A stretch of 64,000 bases of DNA from Halichondria panicea. Its lineage: Eukaryota; Porifera; Demospongiae; Suberitida; Halichondriidae. Shown piece by piece: positions 55,902-64,000 of the stretch (the first letter of the stretch is position 1; every line of letters begins with the position of its first letter). A program made the translations under genes and the position numbers. The notes under the pieces are model-generated. The model did no database searches, was not told the origin of the DNA, and worked only from the letters and a program-made list of their open reading frames with translations. The stretch is from assembly GCF_963675165.1 (NCBI RefSeq), contig NC_087382.1, positions 930,001 through 994,000 on the forward strand. Direction: 5' to 3'.

Positions 55902-56361
55902 CTAGTCTCTTCTTCTTCGAAGTCCCGTTTAGAAGAACAAGCAATGATATCAGACACTGACTGTTTCTGTTCCATGGAAGTACGTTCATACACTCGTAGA
56001 CCTTTTGTACTGCGATGACCAGTACGTTCAGCTATTAACTTCTCTGGAACATTTGCAGCAAACAATCGTGTGGCCCCAGTAGCCCGCAGACTGTGATTTG
56101 TTTTTCCATATAATTATGCCAACTTGCCGCACAATTAGTCACGTTTTGAAGTTCCTGGTGCTTCACTCGCTTTGCTAGACGTGGTTTGGAGACATAGGAC
56201 AGTGCCTCAGTGCCTAAAATGAGTTTGTCAGGAGGTATGGCATCCCAGTCAATTTTTGCTGCATCTTTTTCGGCTCGCAACATTATGGAGGTACTTACTA
56301 CCTCTTCCCAGTCGTCGAGATCTTCAACCGTTACATCAGAGAAATCCAAATCTAGAGCCAT
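55902..56361 (-). pseudogene. Tyrosine recombinase (Crypton-like) remnant
   Basis: ATG at 56361 starts MALDLDFSDVTVEDLDDWEE, an acidic leader of about 75 residues. Near 56100-55970 the frame reads NHSLRATGATRLFAAN, ERTGHRSTKGL and RVYERT, the C-terminal H-x-L-R, H and Tyr of a tyrosine recombinase. The part with the first catalytic Arg is missing, and the join between leader and catalytic end does not read through in one frame. Probably an internally deleted Crypton-like or captured gene. Confidence 0.7.
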
Positions 56362-57110
56362 CGCTCATATAGTCATAGCTCACTAGCACTAGTAGCTGGA
56401 CTGGTTGCAAGATAAATCTAGTTTCTAAACTAGTTTCGCAAGCTTTTGCAGACCATATATGGATACAGGATGCAACAAATTAGTTGTTACACCAGAGATA
56501 CAAAAGAAAGGGGATCGATTGGAAACGAAATTTTTGCGAAATTTTTGCGTGAAGCATTCCGTGTTATAGGGCGTGGCTAAAACTACAAAGGATTATATTT
56601 ATAGTCAGCATGCTCATTACCTGTCTTGACTCCTCTACAATGTGTTGTACATAGAAACAGATCATTTTTAATGTTGAAAAGTAAAGAGGATTTAGCTCTA
56701 AAACAATGAAAAAGTCCAGTAAGCCACGCAGCCACTATCACTAGACAAATAAATGCTATACAAGAAGGAATAGCCCTTACTATGAAGTCGTGGGAGGGAC
56801 AGGCCTGTGGTGTGTCTAAAAGTAGACTATACTAAAGCAGTTTGAAGGACTATACTGCAAACGTTTATGAACAGTACAGCTCATCTATAGCATGAAACCA
56901 TCCTATATAGCACTTAGATACATAATAACCAAGTCAAGCAATGTCCTTTGCTGTTTTGACTTCACAGGAGGGGCAGAGAAAACTTGACATAGAGTAATTT
57001 AAGCTAAACTCAACAAAAATTGGAAACAGAGTAAAGACAACGAACTTAGAGCTTGTCAGTGGTATAAGCTTACTTTTCTTGAGTACCTCCCAGCCCCTGA
57101 GTGATTGCTA

Positions 57111-59035
57111 CACAGCCAAAAATCCACGGGGCGTGTCAGGTCCGTTACATGTCCGTTACAGGACGTTTACCACATCCTGATACGGGACCGTTGGGTAGAC
57201 ACTACTAAACAGGCCGTTCACATACAGCCTGTAAACAGCCCGTACAAACGGCCTGTATTCAGCCTGTATCATACTGTTCTCATGCACAATTTAATAAGCT
57301 AGTATCATGCTTCAAAAGGTCACAATTCAAAGACAAAGAAGACAAGAACAAGATATATTAATTTCTGTTCAGCTACATTATATAATTATGTCTCTCATTA
57401 TCATGTCCGTGTCTTCACATCCCACGGTGGCACTGCAGATAAAAACAACCAGTTGAACCGTACGTTAACGCCACATAAGTATACTAACTTACTGTATTTA
57501 TATTCGTCTTGATTTTGTGCAGATACACAAAGATTGACTCTGAGGAGAAGAGGCTGGGAATTATACAAAAAATACACCACTGCTTACCGGCGTACTATGA
57601 AGTCAGTGAACAGCTTGAAGGGCCGTTCTTCATCTCCGAGATAGCTCGCCAGCTGTACACTAATAATACTTATTCACATAGATTAAACTAAGTTGCTTAC
57701 CAGGCAATTGTTGCATTCTCTTTATCATTCGTCTAAAAACTTCAATCTATGAGGCATATAATGCATCACCAAACACATACAAAATAATGGCACTTACCTA
57801 ACACATCCAGACTCCAACTCGGCATGCCAATAAAGAAATCTATTAAATAACATGTGTAACGAGTGCTAAAGATGAAAACAATAAACAAACCTTGAGTTTT
57901 GCAACATCTGAATAAGAGATAGGAGATTAAAAGAAGAACACCACTGTGAATAATCTTACCGGCGTACTATGAAGTCAGTCAACAGCTTACAGTGTGCTGT
58001 ACACATTACAAGGGCTCTTTTTCATCTCGAAGATATCTCGCAACTGTACACCAATACGCTATTCACACAGATTACATAGTTGCTGAATTTTCTTACCAGG
58101 AAACTGTTGCTTTATTTTTAGTTCATTCTTTTGACAACATCTAGTGTCTACAGAAGCAATAACGTATCACAAAACACAATAGAACAGTGGCACTTACGTA
58201 ATTAGTCCAGACTTCAACTCGGCAGCATTATCTAAAGTCAATTTGATCGCATGTTTAATATGTGAATGCTAGTGAAAGAGAATAACAAACCTGGGAGCAT
58301 TCTTCAACACCTCTTTATCAAAAGTGAAAAAACTTCAGATGGGAGCCTACGATGAGGAGGATTATTTCAAAAAGGAAGCAAAACGAAACGTTTACCTTGT
58401 AAAATTGGCCGGTGTTCCAGCTTCAAAAGTCCATAACAACGTGCAAACCTGAATTTATAAACATACAGTAGAGGTGAAATTTACAGACCTTTGCTGCCAA
58501 CTACACTAGAGGTCAAATTCACTACAGATTTTAAATAGCTGTGGAACTAGAGGAACACAAACTGCTATGAGAAAGTTCAATAAAAATAATATAACTGTTA
58601 TAATAACATGCTGCTACAGCTTCACCTTTTTCTGTTCACAGGTAGACTAATAGTAATGGACTGTATAGTCCTCTTTAAGTTGTCTTTTTGGACCAGCAGT
58701 TCCTCTTGTGACAAGCAGCAGGATTTTTTCTTAGAGCTCTGTCTGTCTCATTCTCTTTTTGTAGTCAGGTGACGTCATCCTGCCCCAAGCTAGCGCATGC
58801 GCATAAGCTACAGCTGCAACAGCCTGTAATACAGGACGTGGATGCTACGCCCTGATACAGGCCCGTATCCACGGGCTGTAAACAGGACGTGGGCTAAAGT
58901 CCTGTTTACAGCCCGTGAGAACGGCCTGTATACAGGACGTGGGTGGGCTACATCCTGTATACAGGCCGTTCACGGGGCCGTAACGGCCCGTTTTCAACTA
59001 ACGGCCTGAAACGGACCAGTGGATTTTTGGCTGTG
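57111..59035. mobile_element. 1.93-kb nested element rich in short palindromes
   Basis: CACAGCCAAAAATCCAC and GTGGATTTTTGGCTGTG are the ends, with TA on both sides (57109-57110, 59036-59037). Subterminal DNA on both sides is full of CCTGTATACAGG, GGCCGTAACGGCC and CCCGTGAGAACGG type palindromes. An internal duplication repeats ACCGGCGTACTATGAAGTCA at about 57586 and 57958. The small open frame at 57509-57691 lies in this duplicated part and is not supported as a gene. Confidence 0.85.
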
Positions 59036-60220
59036 TAGTGGATAGGAGAGCTAGAAACAGTTGAAATACAACCAGAGTACGGTCAAAACAAAAATAATCG
59101 CGAGTGCGAAATCATAACGCGGAGTGCTTCACCGGATGCCAGTCCTTTTACACAGGGCGTGGGCGGTCCATATCAAAACATTTTGTCAAATGAATGTAAA
59201 AAATATGTAAAAGTTGTCATCAAACATTTAATCTACAAGTATACAAATGCAGTAAAAAGTGAGACAAAAACACACAATTTGTACTTCAAACACTAAAACA
59301 GAAGGAATTTTACCTAGAAATAATTTTAGTTTGCTCTCTATTGTATAATCTAGCTATTACTCTTTCCAATGATACCTCACATGCAGTTTCTACATGAGCT
59401 GCATACAGTGTTTTTCAGGTTTGAAATATAACAGTGATGACAGTTTTACCATTGAATTGCAGTAACTGAAAAGGGACTGTCCCATACTTTACATCATAAA
59501 TTTTTGTGGGAAGGGTATTTACCTTTAGTTCGGTGCTAGGCAGCACAAGTAATTCCTAAGGATTCATATGAATGTGGGTTGCCTAGTTTCCTGTTAGTGT
59601 TAAGCAGCGTTAATTTTGCATAAGTGCATGTAAGTAGAGCTAGCTTAAGTTTATTGTGCCAGCTAGACTACTGTATACCTACTGAAGATGACAGATCAGC
59701 CCAAGTAACAGCCAAGGTATACTACTGTAACATAGAGCTGATGTTAAGTTTCCAAGACAAGCAAGGCAAAGCAAAGACAGTGCCCAGGAACTGAAGAAAG
59801 CCCCTGAAAAACTCTCTCCTGGTGGGATTTACCGACACTGACGATCCATCAAGAGATAGTTAACATATATATATCGGATATGATGATGAGTAGAGTAATT
59901 ATGAATGGAGAGAATAGCTGGTAGACTTGATGGACTGGATGAAAGTCCGAACAGTGACACTGATAACTGATTACAGACTTAGTGTATTCTCTTTTTCATT
60001 GTATTTTGAGTTAGGAACCAAGATTAAAGTATAATCTGGTCTGCAGAAGAAAGGTACAGATGCTAACTTGAATCTATGCTACCTTGTTTGCTAATTACAC
60101 TGCAGTACTTTTATTATTTATTATGAAGAGGAAATTAATGACAAATAAATGACAAGTTATGACACGAAAACGTCACAATTATTGAGTGGGCGATAACAAT
60201 TTTAATTTGACATTTCACAT
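59036..60220. other. Non-coding right half of the 3.78-kb element
   Basis: No gene recognised; AT-rich with ordinary composition. Confidence 0.45.
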
Positions 60221-60287
60221 TGCAATGTTTTGATATGGTTTCCAATCCCCTTTCTTTTGTATCCCTGGTTACACCCAGCACTCGTGC

Positions 60288-60380
60288 GCACATGGGATAT
60301 ATTGGCTCAGTAGTGCCGTTTGCCCTCGAGGCCTGCGGCCCTCGGGCCTACGTCACTACTGAGCCAATATATCCCATGTG
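60288..60380. mobile_element. 93-bp foldback MITE, 10-bp target duplication
   Basis: GCACATGGGATATATTGGC and CCAATATATCCCATGTG are the ends of ~27-bp arms (through CTCAGTAGTG / CACTACTGAG). GCACTCGTGC flanks it (60278-60287, 60381-60390). The GC-rich centre is itself palindromic (GCCCTCGAGGCC, GGCCCTCGGGC). Confidence 0.92.
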
Positions 60381-60390
60381 GCACTCGTGC

Positions 60391-60960
60391 ATGTGTCACA
60401 ACTATAACTTATTATGGAGGTCACTCTTGTATGTGTAGACCCACAGTACAGCTGCTGTGATAAGGTTTTACCACAACCCAACTATTTGATTGAGCATTGA
60501 TTAACAGTAAAACTTTGACGAGCATTATATTTGGCAAATGACAATTAACTGGTGATTTTTTTTTGCCATTTTTTGGCCATTCTATACTGCGCATGTGCTG
60601 TTGAACTTGATATAGGCCCAGAATGCATGGTTTAGATGCGTAGAGCCGGAAGTGGCTCTTCTTTGTAGGGAGAGGGGGCTCGAGCTGTTTTGCAGCAGTG
60701 GAGTGGGGTGGGGCTGTTTTGTAGTAAATGCATGAAAGTGGTCCCAACATCATTATGCGTCAAGCCATTCGCCCATGTATTGTTGAAGCTTCAGATACTG
60801 GACCAATAACTGCATGAAGATATCTCTACAGGGATTATTCTCTATTGTGTAGAATGTTTTGTGAAGTTATATATATGCAAGCATGCATGCATGCACTCGA
60901 TCAGAACGTATACTCGTATTATAATATGGTTCCGTACAGAATGTCACTAAATGAAAAAAG
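60391..60960. other. Non-coding stretch
   Basis: Short open frames at 60421-60753 and 60845-61081 have no support. Confidence 0.4.
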
Positions 60961-60964
60961 TGCC

Positions 60965-61560
60965 CAAGTATATAGGAGAGCTTTAATGCTCGTCGGCACT
61001 ATATCTCTCCTATATACTATGAAGCATTTTTATAATGCATGTGCATTAAACAATTTCCCCAGGTATATAGAAGAGCATTAATGTCCATTGGCATTAAAGC
61101 TCTCCTATATACTATAGGAAACATTTAATGCTCGGCACTAAATCTCTCCTATATAATAATATGGGATATGCTTTATGATTGAGGGCACTAAGTCTCTCCT
61201 ATAATGATATGGGATATGCTTAATGCTCGGCACTAAGTCTCTCCTATAATAATATGGATAATGTGTAATGATTGAGGGCCGTTTATATTACTTTAGGAAG
61301 GATGCAATGCCCCTCGCATTAAACCTTTCCTATATATAAGATATGACTATAGGAATGATTTGGTGTGCCCAGCACTAAAGCTCTCCTATAATAATATGGA
61401 CAATGCCTAATGTCTGGGGGCACTAAGTCTCTCCTATGATAATATGGGGTACGCTTAATATTAGCCTCGATTCCAGGCCGATTAAAATATTTTAATCGGC
61501 CTGGAATCGAGGCTAGCTTAATATCTGAGGGCACTAAGTCTCTCCTAAATAACTATAGGA
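60965..61560 (+). repeat. ~60-bp minisatellite, about ten units
   Basis: The unit carries GGCACTAAGTCTCTCCTATA and TAATATGGGATATGCTTAAT. Units vary by substitutions and small indels. One unit is interrupted by the 54-bp palindrome at 61462-61515. Confidence 0.9.
61462..61515. mobile_element. 54-bp perfect-palindrome micro-MITE
   Basis: TAGCCTCGATTCCAGGCCG plus ATTAAAAT meets its exact inverse with no loop. The flanks are a perfect 9-bp duplication, GCTTAATAT (61453-61461, 61516-61524). Other minisatellite units lack it, so they act as empty sites. Confidence 0.97.
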
Positions 61561-61662
61561 GAGAATTTATCCTGTTTGCACTAACAACAATCATTAATTA
61601 TGCTTCAAATTTGTATGGTGAAGAAGGGACAATTTAACTTATTAAACTATCAATGTCAAAAA

Positions 61663-62188
61663 CTAATCAAGGCATAGTTCAAGAGGACGTCTTGCTTTCT
61701 TTGTCAGGGCACATGCAGGGAAAGGTAGAAAGCTTTCCTGTGTCAAGCAGCTGAATATGTGTCCTCGCATCTCCTTCTGGTTAAACAGCAAACTCGAAGG
61801 ATCTTCCCCGTATAACAATGACACACAAAAGGCGATTGCAAAGCACCCACAGTCCTTGCTGCCCTTTTGGCGCTGTACATATGGTCTTTGTACCAGGCAT
61901 TTTCCATAGAGCGACAGCATCTGCTCTTTTAACTTCAGGTCGAGCTCCTTTGGCAGAAGGGAATCGAAGAGGAAGACGATGCCACTGCTAAGACTTGACA
62001 GTGTCCAATGACCAGAAAAATTGTGAAAAAACATAGATTTTTGTTGGGCGGCTTTAAGAGATCCTGGAAGTTGGGCAAGGAGAGCTGTCTGAGGATCTGG
62101 AATACCAGGGAATTGCTTTGATAGGGTGTTTAGACAAGCATCCATGTGCTTGTCAGTGAGTAAGCCTCCTTTCAGTAGTATCGACTGT
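61663..62188 (-). CDS. Ulp1-type (C48) cysteine protease, last exon
   Basis: The frame opens after an ATTACAG acceptor-like site and reads SILLKGGLLTDKHMDACLN to ..PLELCLD and TAG, about 174 residues. SGHWTLSSL (His), LFDSLLP (Asp), QRQKGSKDCGCFAIAF (Gln and catalytic Cys) give all core residues of a SUMO/ubiquitin-like deconjugating protease. Only the C-terminal half of the domain is present. The first ~8 codons touch the gypsy LTR, so upstream exons are either beyond the retroelement or lost. Proteases of this type are also carried by animal DNA transposons, so host or transposon origin is open. Confidence 0.75.
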
Positions 62189-62335
62189 AATATGCTCTAG
62201 AATCACTAGGTCTCATAAGATTCATAAGATATAATCAATCACTTTTAGTCCAGAACACATGTTATTACATAACTCAACATAAGCCATTACATCACTATAT
62301 TGTAAGCTATAAATACAATAACCAATACTACTACA
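62186..62335 (-). mobile_element. Probable 3' LTR of the gypsy element (~150 bp)
   Basis: On the minus strand a purine tract, AAGAAAGGGAGA, precedes TGTAGTAGTATTGG, and the segment ends CATATTACA, giving TG..CA ends with TGTA/TACA inverse termini. The other LTR is outside the window, so the boundaries and 5-bp duplication cannot be verified. Confidence 0.55.
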
Positions 62336-62367
62336 TCTCCCTTTCTTAGTTCACTGTTCACCTAGGA

Positions 62368-64000
62368 TTATTTCCATGTTGGTTCGTATCGAGTAACAGG
62401 ACGTGTTTGTCTGCCACTTCTCCGAGGAGTCTGTGTGTCCGTTTGAGTTTGAACTTGACTGTCGGATTCTGTCTGATTCTCAGATGTTTCTCTTTGCAGA
62501 TTTATCTCAACTAGATTCCTTCTGTTTCTCCTATAGGTTCCACCTGGAGTGAGTACTGTGTAGGATCTTGGAGCTACTTCTTCGTCTACTATAGCTTCCT
62601 CTTCTCGATCAGGTAGCCAAACCGTATTTCCTGGTATCAATTGAGATAACTCTCTAACTCCGTAGTGTTGATCGAATGTGTGCTTCTGTTTTGCTCTCTG
62701 TGTCTCTTCTTTGTGTTCCAGAGACTCCACATTTGGGACCATCGGTTTCCTCATTTCTCTCGTTATCGGAACTGTTGTTCTGAGTTTTCGATTCATCAAG
62801 AGCTCCGCTGGACTATACCCATTTTTGAGTGGTGTGGTTCGATAAACCAATAATGCTAAGTATGGATCCTTCTCTTTCTTGAGTAGATTCTTTAGCGTTC
62901 CTATAGCTCTTTCTGCCTCTCCGTTACTTTGAGGGTGGTACGGACTTGACGTAACGTGATGAAATCCAAAGTTGTTAGCAAACTCTCGGTAGAGTCCTGA
63001 GCTGTACTGGGGTCCATTGTCTGACACTACCGTTTCGGGTATTCCATGTCTTGCAAAAATGCTTTTCGTGTGTCGCATTACTTCCTCTGTGGTTGTCTGT
63101 TTGAGTCTTGCAATTTCCATGTATCTCGAGTAATAATTGACAATCATCAAATAGTTTTCTTTCTTCCATTCGAATAGGTCAGTGCCTACTTTTTGAAATG
63201 GTAGATCCGGAAATTCTGAGGCAACTAGCGGTTCTGCTCTCTGCTTTTGTAGTTTACAACATTCTGGACAGCTTCTTACGAGCTCTTCCATTTGTTTAGA
63301 CAAGCCTGGCCACCAAACTGACACACGTGCTCGTTGTCTGCACTTCTCTATTCCCTGGTGACCTTGATGTAGCTTATCTAACATCTGTAGTCGCATTTCA
63401 GCTGGTATTAAGATCCTGTTTCCTCTCATCAGAATGCCGTTTTGTACTGACAATTCTGCAGCAACTTGGTAACATTGCTTGAGGGATCCTGTAAGTTGGT
63501 GTTTATCTGGCCATCCTTGCAGGCAATACTTTTTGAGTTGTTGACATGTTTCATCTTGGTTCTGTTTCTCTTTAATTTCTTCTAGGAGTTTATCTGACGC
63601 CGGAAGATGTTTCAAAACCATCTCTATATACACGTTTCCCTCTGCCTCTAGGTCGTGATTGTCTTGCATTGGATTACCGACTGGTGCTCTCGACAACATG
63701 TCTGCTACTATTAGATCCTTTCCAGGAACATGAGAAATAGTGTAGCAAAATCGCATCATTCGAAGTCGGAATCTTTGCACTCTGAGGGGTAATTTGTCCA
63801 ATGGCTTAACACTGAACAGGGGGACTAGTGGCTTGTGGTCAGTCTGGATGTGAAAGTCCATGCCAATGAGATACTCCGAATACCTTTCACTCGCCCATGT
63901 AAGTGCCAATGCCTCCTTTTCTATCTGTGCATATCGCTGCTCAGTAGGAGTCATCGATCTTGAGATGTATCCAATCGGTTTGAGATTCCCATCTGCTTGT
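62368..64000 (-). CDS. pol: Ty3/gypsy pol, RNase H and integrase part (runs off the window)
   Basis: The frame is open to the right edge (GNLKPIGYISRSMTPTEQR before the first internal Met). It shows the end of reverse transcriptase/RNase H (EKEALALTWA, TDHKPLVPLF, DLIVADMLSR), the H2C2 finger (HQGHQGIEKCRQRA .. CPECCK), the integrase core with GTDLFEW (Asp), VSDNGPQYSS (Asp) and PQSNGEAERA (Glu), then a basic C-terminal tail (RRSGRQTRPVTRYE) and a stop at 62368-62370. No stops or shifts in about 540 residues, so the copy may be young. Enzyme roles: copying RNA to DNA and inserting it. Confidence 0.95.
   Translation of the reverse strand, partial: QADGNLKPIGYISRSMTPTEQRYAQIEKEALALTWASERYSEYLIGMDFHIQTDHKPLVPLFSVKPLDKLPLRVQRFRLRMMRFCYTISHVPGKDLIVADMLSRAPVGNPMQDNHDLEAEGNVYIEMVLKHLPASDKLLEEIKEKQNQDETCQQLKKYCLQGWPDKHQLTGSLKQCYQVAAELSVQNGILMRGNRILIPAEMRLQMLDKLHQGHQGIEKCRQRARVSVWWPGLSKQMEELVRSCPECCKLQKQRAEPLVASEFPDLPFQKVGTDLFEWKKENYLMIVNYYSRYMEIARLKQTTTEEVMRHTKSIFARHGIPETVVSDNGPQYSSGLYREFANNFGFHHVTSSPYHPQSNGEAERAIGTLKNLLKKEKDPYLALLVYRTTPLKNGYSPAELLMNRKLRTTVPITREMRKPMVPNVESLEHKEETQRAKQKHTFDQHYGVRELSQLIPGNTVWLPDREEEAIVDEEVAPRSYTVLTPGGTYRRNRRNLVEINLQRETSENQTESDSQVQTQTDTQTPRRSGRQTRPVTRYEPTWK

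Larger units (their letters stand above)
56493..60267. mobile_element. 3.78-kb element, 7-bp target duplication, nested host
   Basis: Left CAGAGATACAAAAGAAAGGG and right CCCTTTCTTTTGTATCCCTG are inverted, followed by GATTGGAAAC / GTTTCCAATC. The flanks are GTTACAC (56486-56492 and 60268-60274). The ends match those of the 1.53-kb element at 34320. It contains the 1.93-kb element at 57111-59035. No transposase is visible. Confidence 0.88.

Noticed and set aside
57509..57691. 60-codon frame with EVSEQLEGPFFISEIARQL
   Set aside because: Its counterpart in the internal duplication near 57958 is frameshifted and neither has a start context, so coding is unsupported.

Overview
The window looks like repeat-rich, intron-bearing animal DNA. 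The genes have consensus GT..AG introns. There are interstitial TTAGGG-type telomere repeats, three paralogous RING/TRAF-type genes, and a very dense load of DNA transposons and miniature inverted-repeat elements (MITEs). Together with the AT-rich, TGCATGCA-rich intergenic DNA this is most consistent with an early-branching metazoan, and I favour a demosponge. That is an inference from content; no taxonomic marker gene is present. No rRNA, CRISPR array or bacterial-type operon is visible.

Layout. 0.5-6.3 kb: a 5.27-kb DNA transposon with about 600-bp inverted ends and a TA target duplication, inserted into an older repeat (repeat X). An intact empty copy of that target lies at 30.065 kb. 7-11.2 kb: an exon of an unknown protein, a transposase fragment, a 1.2-kb minisatellite and a small SAM-domain gene. 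11.16-18.64 kb: a 469-bp MITE and, directly beside it, a 6,985-bp element with a decayed transposase of the cysteine-cluster/KDZ-associated kind and a 9-bp target duplication. 19.4-23.1 kb: a ten-exon C2H2-finger transposase-like gene whose fifth exon is interrupted by a 698-bp MITE. 23.5-28.3 kb and 43-46.2 kb: duplicated RING/TRAF-type units (one intact gene, one frameshifted at its end, one pseudogene, one stub). 28.3-41 kb: mostly non-coding, with palindromes, foldback elements and a 119-bp satellite next to telomere-type repeats. 41.1-42.5 kb: a 446+ residue protein with a putative GIY-YIG-like start. 46.8-54.6 kb: a KDZ-type transposon holding two convergent genes, a multi-exon KDZ transposase and a homeobox-like plus HMG-box companion. 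55-61.6 kb: a tyrosine-recombinase remnant, a 3.8-kb element with a second element nested in it, small MITEs and a minisatellite. 61.6-64 kb: a Ulp1-type protease exon abutted by the 3' half of a Ty3/gypsy retrotransposon that runs off the window.

The most striking pattern is one family of ends, TAGCCTCGA..CCAGGCC. It terminates the 7-kb element, two MITEs of 350 and 602 bp, and three micro-elements of only 46, 54 and 60 bp. The 54-bp copy is a perfect palindrome. Five of the six are flanked by 8-9-bp direct repeats, which suggests that a KDZ-associated transposase mobilises little more than two fused ends. Most transposase genes here carry stops or frameshifts, so the window is largely a graveyard of class II elements around a few plausible host genes.
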